Assembly (NCBI GenBank): GCA_025331125.1
Contig: JAOALB010000065.1
Span: 1 to 64,000, forward strand
DNA length: 64,000 nt
Source of the DNA: Mycogone perniciosa
Taxonomy: Eukaryota > Ascomycota > Sordariomycetes > Hypocreales > Hypocreaceae
Direction of reading: 5' to 3'
In this document: in pieces, positions 45,688 through 56,969 of the stretch
Position numbering within the stretch: the first letter of the stretch is position 1
Layout of the letters: every line of letters begins with the position of its first letter
Translations under genes and position numbers: made by a program
Notes under the pieces: model-generated
What the model was told of the DNA's origin: nothing
What the model saw: the letters and a program-made list of their open reading frames with translations, nothing else
Databases searched by the model: none

Positions 45688-47024
45688 GGGGGCTGAGTTA
45701 AGTTGTGAAGGTGGGAGAGATGACGATGTGCAGCGTGGCCCGTCGGATGGCCTCTGCAAGATGCAACGGGGCAAAGAGATGGTAGGGAAAGAAAAACAAC
45801 GAAAAGAACAAAACCGTGCGTGCTCGCGAGAGAGACGTCGGAGATGAGAACGCGACGGGAAGGGTGAGGATGTGTGTGCTGGGGTTGGAGAGAAGTCAAA
45901 AGGTGGAGGGCAAAGGGAGGCACGAGGTTTTCCCCGGAAACAGAAGAAAGGCTCTGGCCGAAGGTTTTTTGGCTCAAGCGGCCGGTGACGCCCCCTTGAC
46001 CGTGTCAAGGCCAAGAGCAGGCAGGCCCTCTGTCACTGTAACACAGTGGCAATTCCAGCCCCCCATGGGACTAGAGCCTGCCAGAGCCTGCTCAAGCCCG
46101 CTGAAGCGCAACAGCCGACACCTCAAGTAGGGCTAGAAAGCGGCTCCGTCCATGCGCTGTTGGCCACTAAAGCGCTAAAGCAGTGAGGCAAGGGGGGTTG
46201 GGCTGCTACCGAGAAGCTGTTCGTACGGTGCAATTGTGGGTGCATGCAGATCGCTCAAAGAGTGCCGAGTTAGTCAGGTACCTCGTAGTAGGGAAGCACA
46301 CTGTGAAATATGAAGTACCAGTATGTCAGATCCAGCCAGCATTTTCATCCGCTCACAGGCAACAATAGAGCGTGATACAGTGCGCAGGAAATTTAATACC
46401 GTACAAACAAGAAGCTGTTGCCCAATTGTGGACGCCATTGTCGCTGGAAACAATGATGCAGGGCACAGCTTGAGGTTCGGACGGGGCATGGAGAGGTCTT
46501 ACAGCAAATCAGAGCCGTCAGCATGCATCTCGCATGCCAGATTCTATCATCTCGGAGCTTGTCTCTTTGAGCTCTGAACGCTTCCTCTCGAGCCTTGCCA
46601 AAGTGAGGCGACAAGGTAATGCATCTGCATTCAATCAATGCTGCTCTGGTGCAAGCGGTCTCGTATCTGTACATGATATCAGATCTGTTTATATGCAGAA
46701 GCGCCGCAGTATGAAGGTGTGGCAAGTTACTCTACTTCCTTTCGAAGACCTCAACCAAACACAGTTAGCGAGGTCAGCAGCCCCCCCACTCTAGCTCTGG
46801 GGTTCAGTGATTCTGGGCCCATATATCACATGACATTGTCGGTTGGCGCAACGGGAACCATCGTGAGGCTGAAGCTCGTAGTACTTCGTACTCGTACTTC
46901 GTACGTGCTTTCATCACGCAGCCTCAACACCAACAACCCACTCCTCTATTGGAAACCTGCTCCGTGCCTATATTTGAAAACGCTGTATCACATCAGCCTG
47001 CCGTTGGCAGCGCTGCGGCCTGCA
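45688..47024. other. Intergenic, divergent promoters
   Basis: About 1.3 kb between Def1 and the gene at 47025. TACTTCGTACTCGTACTTCGTA lies near 46881. Many short frames occur on both strands, none convincing. Confidence 0.5.
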
Positions 47025-48206
47025 ATGTTCACTACGAAGTCAGCCCAGTCCCTGAGGAAGCTCTTCGCGGGCTATCACGAGCCTCTCGGCCTGTCAAAGC
47101 AGCAATCGCAAAAGCTCCTCGACGGCCTTAAAGCATCCTTTCGAGATCAATTAGACCGCGAGTATGGGCGTTCTTTGTCCGACAATTTGACTGTTCCGGC
47201 CAGACTCGGAGATGCCGACCATCAAATCCGCCACTCCGCTGCAACACTGCATCTTAAATCCATTCTATCCAACCCTTTGTTCAGCTACAACAAAGAATCA
47301 GCTTCTCCCTTGCCAACAGTGCTCTCGGCGCCAAGCAGAGATCCAATGGACGTGTTCGACCATGCTGTTTCAAAGGGAATGATGACATTGAAGGCAGCAA
47401 CGGGCTGCCTTTTGGCCAAGCAACAGCAACTCTCGGCTTCAGAAACGACTTCCCTGGACATAGCAGTCCGAGTTGTCCGATGGCTTCGCTCATCTGGCGC
47501 AGAGAGTGATCTGCGGTTCCTTGACAACCAGGCCTTTGTTCGCGCACTTGCACCCTTCCTGGTGTCAGAGGAAATGGAAGGGGTGGCCTGGGAATGGATC
47601 AGTCGCACGATGGAGGATTCGACAGGGGCCGTTGATGAAGAACAGCGTGTAAAGCGTGCTTCTTTATTGTTATCACAGCTCGTTCGTATCAAGAGCCAGA
47701 CGCAGTACGGAAACTTGGATGCCGCCGTTCAGACGATCCTGCAAGCAGAGCAACTCTTCCAGCACAGCTCGATACTCCCCAAGCTGTTGGTCCAGCCATG
47801 GAGGTTGGTTTCGTGGCTCACAACTGTGGAAGCCTACAGCAGAGCTGCCCCGTCAGAGAAACTGTTTGACGCCCACATGGCTACAGCCAACCGCCTTCCA
47901 CGGCCACTCCTTGTGGAAAAAGCACACCTTCATCTGTATCACCCGACCCATCCCAATCATACCCCGGCGCTGCAGTTTTTCAGTGACAGGAAAAGGCTGC
48001 GGAAGTTGGTGCAAGCCGTAGGTCCAGAGCAGTTGAACCCTACCAAGCTCAAGGGTATGGGCATTGTCCCATGGATTGCATTTTTGGGTCACGATACGGT
48101 CAACCACCTCACACAATCAGGAAGGAGTCAGGAAGCTCAGAGTGTGACGGAGCTCCTGCGGTCTGAACTTACAGACATATTTGGTGAAACACTAAGCCCG
48201 ACTTAA
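47025..48206 (+). CDS. Conserved hypothetical protein, possibly mitochondrial
   Basis: This intronless frame gives 393 aa from ATG 47025. The frame continues upstream to 46719 but that part starts with GTG and spans repeat-motif DNA, so I exclude it; an in-frame ATG at 46830 is a less likely alternative. The N-terminus (MFTTKSAQSLRKLFAGYHE) is basic and lacks acidic residues until position 19, compatible with a mitochondrial presequence. The remainder is mostly helical, with repeated Leu/Ala-rich helices (LLLSQLVRIKSQ, AAVQTILQAEQLFQ) reminiscent of helical-repeat proteins. No catalytic motif is seen. The targeting is a guess from composition. Confidence 0.75.
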   Translation: MFTTKSAQSLRKLFAGYHEPLGLSKQQSQKLLDGLKASFRDQLDREYGRSLSDNLTVPARLGDADHQIRHSAATLHLKSILSNPLFSYNKESASPLPTVLSAPSRDPMDVFDHAVSKGMMTLKAATGCLLAKQQQLSASETTSLDIAVRVVRWLRSSGAESDLRFLDNQAFVRALAPFLVSEEMEGVAWEWISRTMEDSTGAVDEEQRVKRASLLLSQLVRIKSQTQYGNLDAAVQTILQAEQLFQHSSILPKLLVQPWRLVSWLTTVEAYSRAAPSEKLFDAHMATANRLPRPLLVEKAHLHLYHPTHPNHTPALQFFSDRKRLRKLVQAVGPEQLNPTKLKGMGIVPWIAFLGHDTVNHLTQSGRSQEAQSVTELLRSELTDIFGETLSPT

Positions 48207-48859
48207 TGAATGACAGCAAATCAAAGACAACCCCTATGAAGAGGAGGTCCGTTCCGTTTCGGCTTAATACCGACTGAAAGGCCTGACCCACCAACCATGT
48301 TGGAGCCCTACACCAGCATATGACTCTTGAAGGCCGTAATTTGTTGCTTTCTTTGGACGTGCTCGCAAACATGGCCACTCGTGCACGGTGAGTAGCACGG
48401 GCTGCGATGTGGCGTTGCGGTACACACAAACAAAGTCGCAGCTTCGACGACGAAACATTAGTCGTCACACCATCTTTGATGACTGTCAGTCATCAGTGAC
48501 GAACCAGCTTTTAGTCGGGGGCTTGGAATCCATTTGACATAAAAAGACTGATGAAGCTTCCAAAACAGGAAGATCTGATCACTATCAAACCGCGAAGAGC
48601 ATGCTCGACAACAGAGATTTCGTGGGTGGACTCTGGCTATTAAACCAAATAGCTGTAGGCACAAGAGGATAGTTACACGATACTTCCCAACATCATATAG
48701 CACGATAGTCACGAATATTGGAGATAGTACGCAAGTTGAAAAAGAAGCCACACAATAAGGCCATTAAATAGAACATCAGCTTTTTAACTCAAACAAGTAA
48801 ATACCCTTCCTATTCGTAGTTATTCATCAAATGCCACATAATGTCGGGGTAGTGTCGAT
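48207..48859. other. Intergenic between convergent genes
   Basis: About 650 bp. I see no supportable gene or repeat. Confidence 0.5.
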
Positions 48860-50856
48860 TTAATCAGAATCGCTGTCAACCGAGTCCGAGAACCCTTGGA
48901 ACTCTTCCTCAGACTCTTCCAAAGCCGGGCCAGCCGACTCCTCTTCATCCTCTTCATCCTGCTCCTCCACATCAAAGATGCCCGAAATATCCCATCGGTC
49001 TCCCTTGGCGTTTCTGCTAACGTACTTGACGAACTTGAGGGCCCCGCTGTCACGCAGAACAAGCGTCATCTTATTCCACGCAGCCGCCTGGAAGAACAGG
49101 ATGTTATCATCGTCGCCGCTGGATTTGTACACGGCAGCGTCTTCGTTGGTGTCATCATCGCCGGCCATGTACACTTCGTGGCCGCCGACTTCTTCAATTT
49201 CCTTGTCCGCATCTTCCTCGACGGCTTTGGCTTTACCCTTGCCCTTTTTGTTGGCTTTGGCTTTGGCCTTGGACTTGGCCTCCTGTTCCTTTTCTGCTTC
49301 TTCGTCGTCTACGTCGCCCCAGCCTGAGGTGGGGGTGATTCCCAGGTTGAGTTCCAAACGTGCCTTGCCCTCGTGCCCGGTGGCTAATGTGTAGTCCATT
49401 CCGCGACGGAAACGGCGGGCCATGATGTCGTGGCTCTCTATGGTGCAACCTGTGGCCACTTGCAGCCAGTGGCGGAACTGGCGACTGGGGAGGAGGATGT
49501 CCAGAAGCTCGGTGATGGGAGACTCCTCCTGGGATGTGCGCAGCTGGTCTGGTGTGGTTGGCTGCTGGTAGAGGTATCGGTGCTTGTGGGGAGGCTTGGC
49601 TACTTTCCATGCCGATGATTTTTCGATAGCCTTGCTTTTCTCTGGTAGAGATTGTTTCTCTTGAGCCAGCACGTAGTCCCTCAGCCTCTTAGCAAATTTC
49701 TTGGACAGGACATCCGCAAGGGTGATGCTTGAGTTCTCTTCAAAGTGTTCCGAGACCTGTTCCAGGGTGTCGGGTGTCAGGTACGTAGGCGCAATATACT
49801 TGAGCAAAAACTCCAGGTCGGCCTCTTCAAACTCAGCATCGTTGGCCTTTGGTTTCTCAACCTTGACTGGTCGGGCCTGAGGTGCATCGTACTGAGCGGG
49901 ATTGCCCTGTAGCTGCATCAAACTGCTGTTCTTGGCATTCTTCTCCTCCTCTCCCTTGATGTAGCCATCCTCCCCGACCTGAGGGATGTGGAACCAGCCA
50001 CTGACTGCCATGCGAACGCGGCCGCCCTCCTTCTCTTGCTGCTCCTTGGTGGCGGCGTGGTACACCTCTTCGACGTCGTGGAAGCTCTCGCCGGGCTGCA
50101 CGGCGAAGAAGCTAAGCTGGTTCCAGGCAGGCGGGATGACCTTGACAACATCTGGGAGAGGTGTCTTGGCGATCTGGCCATCTTTATTCTTGGTTTCCTT
50201 CACGGGGAACAGGCGCAGAGCGCCACCCCATTCAGGCTTCCAAGCGTTGTCTGGATCAGTCAGGTACAGGATGTAGCTGACTCGCCGACTGCCAATGACA
50301 TCATCGTGGCAGAGGAGATAGCAACCAGGCGTATAGACGTTGATGGCCATATCAGTCTTCCTGCCGCTCAAGGGACCACAGCCCGTGATGGTCGCAACGT
50401 ATTTTCTGAAAGCCTCGGAGTAGATGGCATCTCGAAGCGCCAGTAGCGACGGGAGCTTGGCAAGGGACTCATCGTCTAGGCCGTCCAGGTTGGCAAGGTC
50501 TCCGGACTGGTGGATCTTGTAGATGTCGGTCTCCTTGGGAGTAAACTGGACATTGCTTCGGATTTCGTCGCGAACCGATCGGAGGAGCTTGTCGTCTACC
50601 AACTCCTGGATGACGGTATGCTTGTAGGGCGAAGACTTTGCATAGTCGTCGGTATATGATTTCAGAACCGAGGCGTCGAACAGTCCTTTGCGAAAGCGCT
50701 TCTTCGCTTCCTCCGGACTCAAAGCTAGAGCTGTCATGAGTAGCTAGGTCGAGGTGGAGGGGGACAGAGAGGGGAGCTTGAGGAGAGCATACAAGTCTTG
50801 AGCTTCTTGCTTTTGGCTTTCTTGCCGTCCGAATGGCTTTCTGACTTTCGCTTCAT
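48860..50856 (-). CDS. Prolyl dihydroxylase of the Tpa1/Ofd1 family
   Basis: This Fe(II)/2-oxoglutarate dioxygenase family hydroxylates a proline of ribosomal protein Rps23 and links oxygen to translation and sterol regulation. Two exons (50793-50856 and 48860-50730) with a 62-bp intron give 644 aa. The short first exon encodes a lysine-rich start (MKRKSESHSDGKKAKSKKLK), a likely nuclear signal. The intronless alternative starts at ATG 50737 but loses this. The N-terminal catalytic domain has the metal ligands in LLCHDDVIGSRRVSYILYL (HxD), a distal His probably in SFHDVEEVYH, and the 2-oxoglutarate Arg in GGRVRMAVSGWFH. The C-terminal second double-stranded beta-helix domain ends in an acidic, Ser-rich tail, with a Lys/Ala-rich KSKAKAKANKKGKGKAKA insert. 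Confidence 0.9.
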
Positions 50857-51714
50857 TGTGCAGGCGACCAATTGACCGTAACTTGAAGAAGAGAGTCTTG
50901 TGGGTGAATAGTGAAGAGCCGATGGCGCGCATCTTCAACTTTTTTTCTTAGCGCAGCTCGGGTGCTGTGCAGAACCCACACAGACCCCTGTAGATTGCCT
51001 GATACAGGCCTCCCAGCTCCATCGCATCCGCATCGTACTATCTGATCTGATAATCGAAGCTCACCAACAGGTTGTCTATGTATATCCATATGCGGCGTTT
51101 CGACGACCAATTGCAACGGATATCATTGAGAATGCAATGGATCTCGAAACAGGGGCGTGCAACGATGATACAAGCGCCAGACATCAACATACTAACATTG
51201 GTAGGTACCTAACCTACATGCATTGCATAGACGCCGTCATTTCAGCTTCACCTGTCTGTCCTACCAATCTTGAGCCAATAAATGGTTCAGAGCCTCAAGG
51301 GTATTTGCTTTTGTGATGCATCCCGCGCCTAGACGCCGTCTTTGCATTGGTCCGCGTTAATGCTGTCATCGTCTTTGTTTGGATGCTGTGATCCCCAAAG
51401 TTGAACAGTTGCATCACCACCTTGAGATCGATATACGCGCTGCATTCTAACATCCTTCGGTTGACCGGAATAGCCAACTTTATCGTTTCAGTTGAAGAAT
51501 TATAATGTAGTCGAAGGGTAGTCGACCTATGCTATTGTGAAATGGGAAATTTAACTTGCCGTGAATCACCATGGTGAGAGGATGACGCTCTTTCTCCCCT
51601 GTCTTGATATCTACTCTTCCCTGTAACGACTCTGAATTTACTCTCTTATATCGGCTCGTCAGATCACTTTTGAAAACATGGCTATTGAGGATCACGCAAA
51701 GTCCATCCGCACAA
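50857..51714. other. Intergenic
   Basis: About 860 bp between the dioxygenase 5' end and the aminotransferase relic. I see no supportable gene. Confidence 0.5.
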
Positions 51715-52092
51715 GGTCCCCTGGCCACGTACATAAACACACATGTCGATGAGATTGTCTTTGAGGCCTCCACGACCCAGCTATTCCGTAACCTATCTTA
51801 TGACCTCCAGTTTAGATCGGGCGACGGAATAGTTATCTCTGCTATTGATCATGAGGCAAATAGTGCCCCTTGGGTGGACTTGGCTGAGAGACAAAACCTC
51901 ATTCTCAAGTGGTAGCAGCCTGCTCCTAGCGCGAACCCGCAACTCCTTCCAGAGGATTTGAAAGGCCCCTTGTCTTCCAAAGCGAGGCTGTTTACTTATA
52001 CAAACGCTAGCGGTATCTTAGGGACTATCACACATGTTTGGGCTATTGCAGATGTGGCACACAGCGTCGGGGGAGGCCATCGAAGAATGTGA
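51715..52092 (+). pseudogene. Relic of an aminotransferase class V / cysteine desulfurase-like gene
   Basis: One reading frame across 51715-52092 reads like the middle of a PLP-dependent class V aminotransferase. The first part has DEIVFEASTTQLFRNLS, then ISAIDHEANSAPWVDLAERQ and LILKW. An in-frame TAG follows at 51913-51915, where relatives have a second Trp. The similarity resumes with LLPEDLKGPLSSKARLFTYT, ASGILGTI and IADVAHSVGG. It then stops at a TGA soon after, before the PLP-lysine region. The N-terminal cofactor region is also missing. This is about 125 codons of a normally about 400-codon gene, so I read it as a decayed remnant and not an expressed enzyme. Confidence 0.8.
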
Positions 52093-52212
52093 ATAAAATA
52101 CAGTTAAAATAACAGAGACGGCAAGATGCCGTATGTGAATATGAATAAACACGGCTCTCTACATTTAGATTTACAAACAGTTCAGGTAGATTATCTATAA
52201 TTTTCCTTTTAC

Positions 52213-53077
52213 TTACAACTTACCAGCTCTCGCATCAACAGACTTCCGGAGCAGGGAGATGACTTCAGCAGGATCCTTAGCACCAAAGACTGCACTGCCT
52301 GCCACGATGACATTGGCACCAGCATCTGCAGCCTGGTCAATGGTACCGGGTCCGAGTCCGCCATCCACTTCAATGTTGAGCTCGGGGTATCTCTTTCGTA
52401 GTTCCTGGACCTTGGGTAGCTCAGAGGCCATGAACTTCTGTCCGCCAAAACCAGGGTATACCGTCATGACCAGAACCATCTGCGATCCCACGCCGTCAGT
52501 CCCACTCTCTAAATGCTCCTATAACAACTTACATCAGGCCTCTCCTTGGGGTCGGAGGTTTCCAAAATATTCCACAGAACATCGACCGAAGTGTCCGGCT
52601 TAATAGCAATGCCGGCCAGCAGACCGCAGTCGTGGATATATCGGATCAGCTCCTTCGGGTTCGTCTTCTCATCGGTCGTCTCCTCAGGGCTCTCGGCGGC
52701 GCTGGAGAACGCAGCCTCGTAGTGGAAACAGTAGAGATCGCAGCCAGCCTTTTGGAATTCCTTGACCCATTTCTTGGGCTCGGCAATCATCATGTGGCAG
52801 TCAAAGGTGCCTCGACCGGCGGGCTGCGCGGGCTTCTCGACGTGTGGTCTAACCTTGGCTACGACCGGCGCGCCAAACGTGATGTTGGGAACAAAGTGGC
52901 CGTCCCTGGTGTTTCCCGTTAGTCGAAGGGGTCTACCAGAGCAATCCAATGGCACACCAACATGATGTCGACGTGCAGCCAGTCGGCACCCTGCTCTATG
53001 GTGCGAGCGCACTCCGCGCCGAGCTGGGCGAAGTCAGCGGACAGAATTGAAGGCGCAATGAGTGTTTTGGGCGCCAT
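52213..53077 (-). CDS. RPE1: Ribulose-phosphate 3-epimerase
   Basis: This cytosolic enzyme of the pentose-phosphate pathway interconverts ribulose-5-phosphate and xylulose-5-phosphate. Exons are 52962-53077, 52533-52905 and 52213-52479, giving 251 aa. The TIM-barrel motifs are IAPSILSADFAQLG, WLHVDIMDGHFVPNITFG (metal-binding His/Asp), CHMMIAEPKKW, MTVYPGFGGQKF and IEVDGGLGPGTI, then VAGSAVFG at the phosphate site. Intron 1 (56 bp, donor gttggt) falls inside the codon for Met of VDIM, restoring the conserved DGHFVPN. An insert after HYEAAF (ESPEETTDEKTN) is longer than in bacterial enzymes. Confidence 0.94.
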
Positions 53078-53723
53078 TTTGGGTCGATCTGATGGGAGGT
53101 CTATGCAGTAAGGGTGTCTGTGAAGGAGATACAAATCGTCTAGACGGTACTCCGTATGTGGTGGTGATGGAGTGTTGAAGTGATGTCAGCGGGGTTTTTT
53201 GGCTATGGTGGGGAAGATGATCGATCCAACGAATCCATCACCACCCCGCCATCTTTATCATCCTCGAGGCCCATGTAGGCAATCAAGATGAATCCGCCCT
53301 GTTATACTTCGTACCATCCATGAAAATGCTTGGTATTATTCTGAGAACATGGATTGATTTCTCGCGATTGGGCAGTTTGGACACGTGGCTTTGTGTCAGA
53401 AGTGCAAGCATCCGTGTCTCCCAATTGGGGTCGGGAAACAATAGTTATAAGCGGTTGTCTGCATATAAAGGGAACTAGAGTATGAAGTCAAGAGATCCAT
53501 TGATACTTGTAAAATGATAGAATTAAGGTGTGGCATCTGAATAATTGTAGCTTGATGGAAGCAACTCCTTGCCTTATAGATAGATAGTACATCCACAATA
53601 CTAAAATAGTATCGCTTCTATATTCGAACAAAACGTGCTGCCACGCGCGGCAAACACTCTGAAAACAATACAGATCGCTGCCTCCTCCCCACTCGTTGCT
53701 AATGTACATATAAGTTCGATAGT
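53078..53723. other. Intergenic
   Basis: About 650 bp with TACTCCGTA near 53148. I see no supportable gene. Confidence 0.5.
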
Positions 53724-54301
53724 CTACAGAACAGCTAGCACAGCCAGAGCAGCACCCATTAGGCCACTAGCACCGCTCAGTCCAGGCGCAGCATTGGTTG
53801 TAGTGGACCTGGCAGAGGCGCTGGTCTGAGTTCCCGCAGAGGCCTGGGTTCCAGTAGGAGCCAAAGAAGACGACCCAGTAGAGCCAGACGCCTGTTTGCA
53901 GGTGACCGTGTCGGGAGTTGCGACGCCCTGAGCTGAGCAGATCTGCTTGGCGTACTCGACAGCAGCCTCCTGGCCTGCTTTATCACACGCGTTGGTAAGG
54001 CAGCACGCGATGCTGTTGATGAAGTCTTCGTTCTTGCAGATGCAGGAGACGTCGAGCTGCGTACAACCGGCGATTTCAGATCCGGACGTAAACTTGTTAA
54101 CACAGGGTCTCTGCGGATGACGACGCGTGTTGGTTAGCTCGCTGATACTACGAGTACTACTAGTACCCCAGAGAATGGCATCATATCATGGCCCATAGTC
54201 CAGGGGCAAGGGGAACTCACAGCGCACGAGGGCACGCCATCGCTCGTCTGGGCAGCGCCGAGGACGGCGACAAAGGCCAGTGAAAAGATGGAGCTCTTCA
54301 T
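53724..54301 (-). CDS. CFEM-domain protein, probably GPI-anchored
   Basis: Two exons (54221-54301 and 53724-54110) with a 110-bp intron give 155 aa. A signal peptide (MKSSIFSLAFVAVLGAAQ) is followed by a cysteine-rich CFEM domain: CARPCVNKF, GCTQLDVSCICKNEDF, IACCLTNACDKA, QICSAQG and VTCKQ. The Asp in LDVSC is the axial haem ligand in characterised CFEM proteins. A Ser/Thr-rich stalk follows, and the terminal hydrophobic GLMGAALAVLAVL suggests a GPI anchor in wall or membrane. CFEM proteins take part in haem uptake or host interaction in some fungi; the role here is not shown by the sequence. The intron lies early in the domain, right after CA. Confidence 0.92.
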
Positions 54302-55637
54302 GATGGGCAGTGGCGGAGTCTCCGAGCAATCGGGCGGTCTTTCGTGGGTTTAGGATCAGTTCGTGTTTGCTTGTACGAGAGTATACTCCGGAGAAGGACG
54401 ACCTTTTGCGGGCGCAAGTGGAACTGGACAGCGGGAACTTGAGCAGACTAGAGCTTGGCGCAAGGGAGAGCTTCTGTTCATTCAACTGAGGACTCCGCCC
54501 GGAGAAGCTAAAGATCCGAAATGCCGTTTACCCGGTTTTGCTGAAGATGTCAGTGTCAGGGGCAACCAACTCGAGTCAGGCATAATAGTAAAAACGGCTC
54601 TGCTTACTCAATTATTATGTATGGCAGGACTACTCCGTACGGAGCAGGGGCACCGTGCTCCGTACGGAGTGCAGATATCCGGAATACGAGAATTATCTGT
54701 TCTGCTGTACTCCGTACTTCGTAAGTCTACGAGTACTCCATATTAAATCCAACAAACTTTTGGGTATTCCGAGACATTCATTCATATGATGACTCCTCCA
54801 TACTGCCATCGAGGTCGCAGTCGGTATCATTGCGGGTAATACTGCATCCTGCAGACGCCGTTGGATAAAATACGACGTGATTTGCTTTGTTCGTGAGGGG
54901 AAAACCCACGACTCCACGCGGAGATATCTTGATGCTGCCTAGCTACGTTTTTCGAAGCAATGCGCCTTTCTCATGGCATGTGATGACGAACTACTACCCC
55001 GTACTTGAATCAATAACGTGCCTTGGCATGTGGGAACTCAAATACGTCAATCAACAGAAACCCCATTTGTGAACTCTTTGTTCGTATTTTCCCCAGATTT
55101 CTCCCCATCCATAGGGAGTGCGAAGAAATAACAGCACCCCCAATCACAAGCTTGAAAAGATGTTGAACAGCAAAAACAGCTCAATATTGGTACCAAGACA
55201 CATCTGCCACTCTTTGTCAGACAGTTTTGTCAAGATATCCACTCATCTGCTTCTGTCAACTCCCTGGTGCTAGCTGGAATCGAATAATAGTAAGTAGGAT
55301 GATATTAATCAAACAGTCGTTGGTCGATGGGCACAGTCTAATAAGTGATGTGTTGATAGTATGTAACTTTGGTTCTGCAATCCTAGGTCTCAATTCCGTG
55401 GGTAACCGGTTTTTTTGCAGTACCTTGAGGCATTTTGGCTATAATGGATGGAAACACTAGAGGGAACGGACCAGACGATTCTCGCGCTGATTTCACATGC
55501 CAAACACTAGGAAACCCGGGTGCCATTCTAGAGCAAGCGTTGATGATTGATCCTCTAGGTGTGCCCGCTGTATCCCGTTCTGCATTGTATTTTCTATTGC
55601 TGAGATCCGTCATGTACTGTAGCCGTCTCTCATTCGA
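54302..55637. other. Intergenic with a strong hairpin
   Basis: About 1.3 kb. It contains the 15-bp inverted repeat at 54632-54670 and TACTCCGTACTTCGTA near 54709. I see no supportable gene. Confidence 0.5.
54632..54670. repeat. Perfect 15-bp inverted repeat of nested palindromes
   Basis: ACTCCGTACGGAGCA (54632-54646) and its exact reverse complement (54656-54670) are separated by 9 bp. Each arm holds the 12-bp palindrome CTCCGTACGGAG, so several alternative hairpins can form. Confidence 0.9.
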
Positions 55638-56969
55638 CTACACCTTCTTGCCCTGCTTTAACAGATCCGATACTTTTGGCGGGAGCACTAACGCGCTCCT
55701 GTCATTCCGCCGGTAGAAGTCTACAAGAGTCAAAGCCGTCTGCTCTGGTATGTCTTCGTGGATAAAGTGGCCAGCCTCTGGGAAGACCTGAAGAGCGTAT
55801 TTCCCTGTTCCACAGCATTGATAAGTTCCTCTCTCTTAAAGCTGTCAAACAGACAGACAGTAACATAGTGGCGCAGTGACTTTACCTTGCATTTGCCCAA
55901 TCATCAATTCAGTGTCAAGCCGATCTGTACCGGCCAGCAACAGCAGTTTGCCACCTCGTGCCCCCAAGAACTTCTTGCTCAAACCCACAAACCAGTCTTC
56001 CCAAAAGGGCTGTGTAGCAGCGAGGTTGGTCCTCCATCTCCATGGCCGGGATGCATCTGCCTTGTCATCCCACACAAGTAACGCCGGCACCGAGGTTCTG
56101 GCCGAGACAGAGTTTCGCACTGTCCGTGTCCGGATGTGCCAGTCAATGCTGGACTCGACCGAGGTAAACCCTCCCGGCCGTGTAGATAGGTACGTCTGCA
56201 TGCTCTGAAGTGCGTCCATAGCAGAGCCCTCAACCACATCCAAAACGGCGTAGCCCAGTAAGGATGATCCCAGTTGTCCCGTCGTGGCGAGGTCCGTGAC
56301 TACGGCACCGCCGAGTGAGTGACCTACAAGTACCGTGGGCGGGAGCTCCGGCCAGCCCATCTGTGTCTTGGTGGCCTGGATCATGGCAAACAGGTCTGCC
56401 GATAAGGTCTCGAGCCGCAAATCCGGTGCCACGTCCTCGGGCCCCGTAGTTGAACCATGACCTCTGCAGTCGATGGCTAGCATCCCCGCAGAAGGAAGTC
56501 GTTTCCTAATCTCCGAACTTACCACGGCAAAGGACAATCCCGAGGAGCCGGCACCATGATGCATCACATAGAGGGGCCCTTTACCAACTGGTGAGTTTAG
56601 GTAGACATGATACGTCACCTCCGGGTTCGCATCAGATTTAAGGTAGAGCTCTCGCTCAAAGTAAGTCGTCCACGGAATCTGCTCCAGGGTCCTGCCCCTT
56701 GCAACACTGCATATCGTCAGTCCGGTAGCCAACAAGGTTTTGAACGACTCGTCCTGGTTTCATTACCCTTGAGGACGAGCAAATAATTTCTGGCTCGGCG
56801 TTGGGATAACCGTGCCCGTTGATGACACCGAAGAGGCCGAGGACGAGTCGTCATCTATGACTTCTGGAAGATCCGGCACCTGGTCTCCTTGAGCCTCATC
56901 CAGCTCGTCAAACGGCGTGGGGGGAATGTCCAGCTTATATTTTGCCCAGGCTCGCTGTAGATCGCTCAT
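55638..56969 (-). CDS. PPE1: Protein phosphatase methylesterase 1
   Basis: This alpha/beta hydrolase removes the carboxyl methyl ester from the PP2A catalytic subunit. Exons are 56767-56969, 55886-56706 and 55638-55804, giving 396 aa. The N-terminal region (MSDLQRAWAKYKLDIPPTP) is followed by an acidic Ser-rich stretch. The core has LYVMHHGAGSSGLSFA (oxyanion region), IDCRGHG and the nucleophile elbow VLVGHSLGGAVV. A possible acid residue lies in YAVLDVVEGSAMD, and the catalytic His is in FPEAGHFIHED in the last exon. Introns are 60 and 81 bp. ATG 56969 is used because the longer frame would need a TTG start. Confidence 0.93.
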
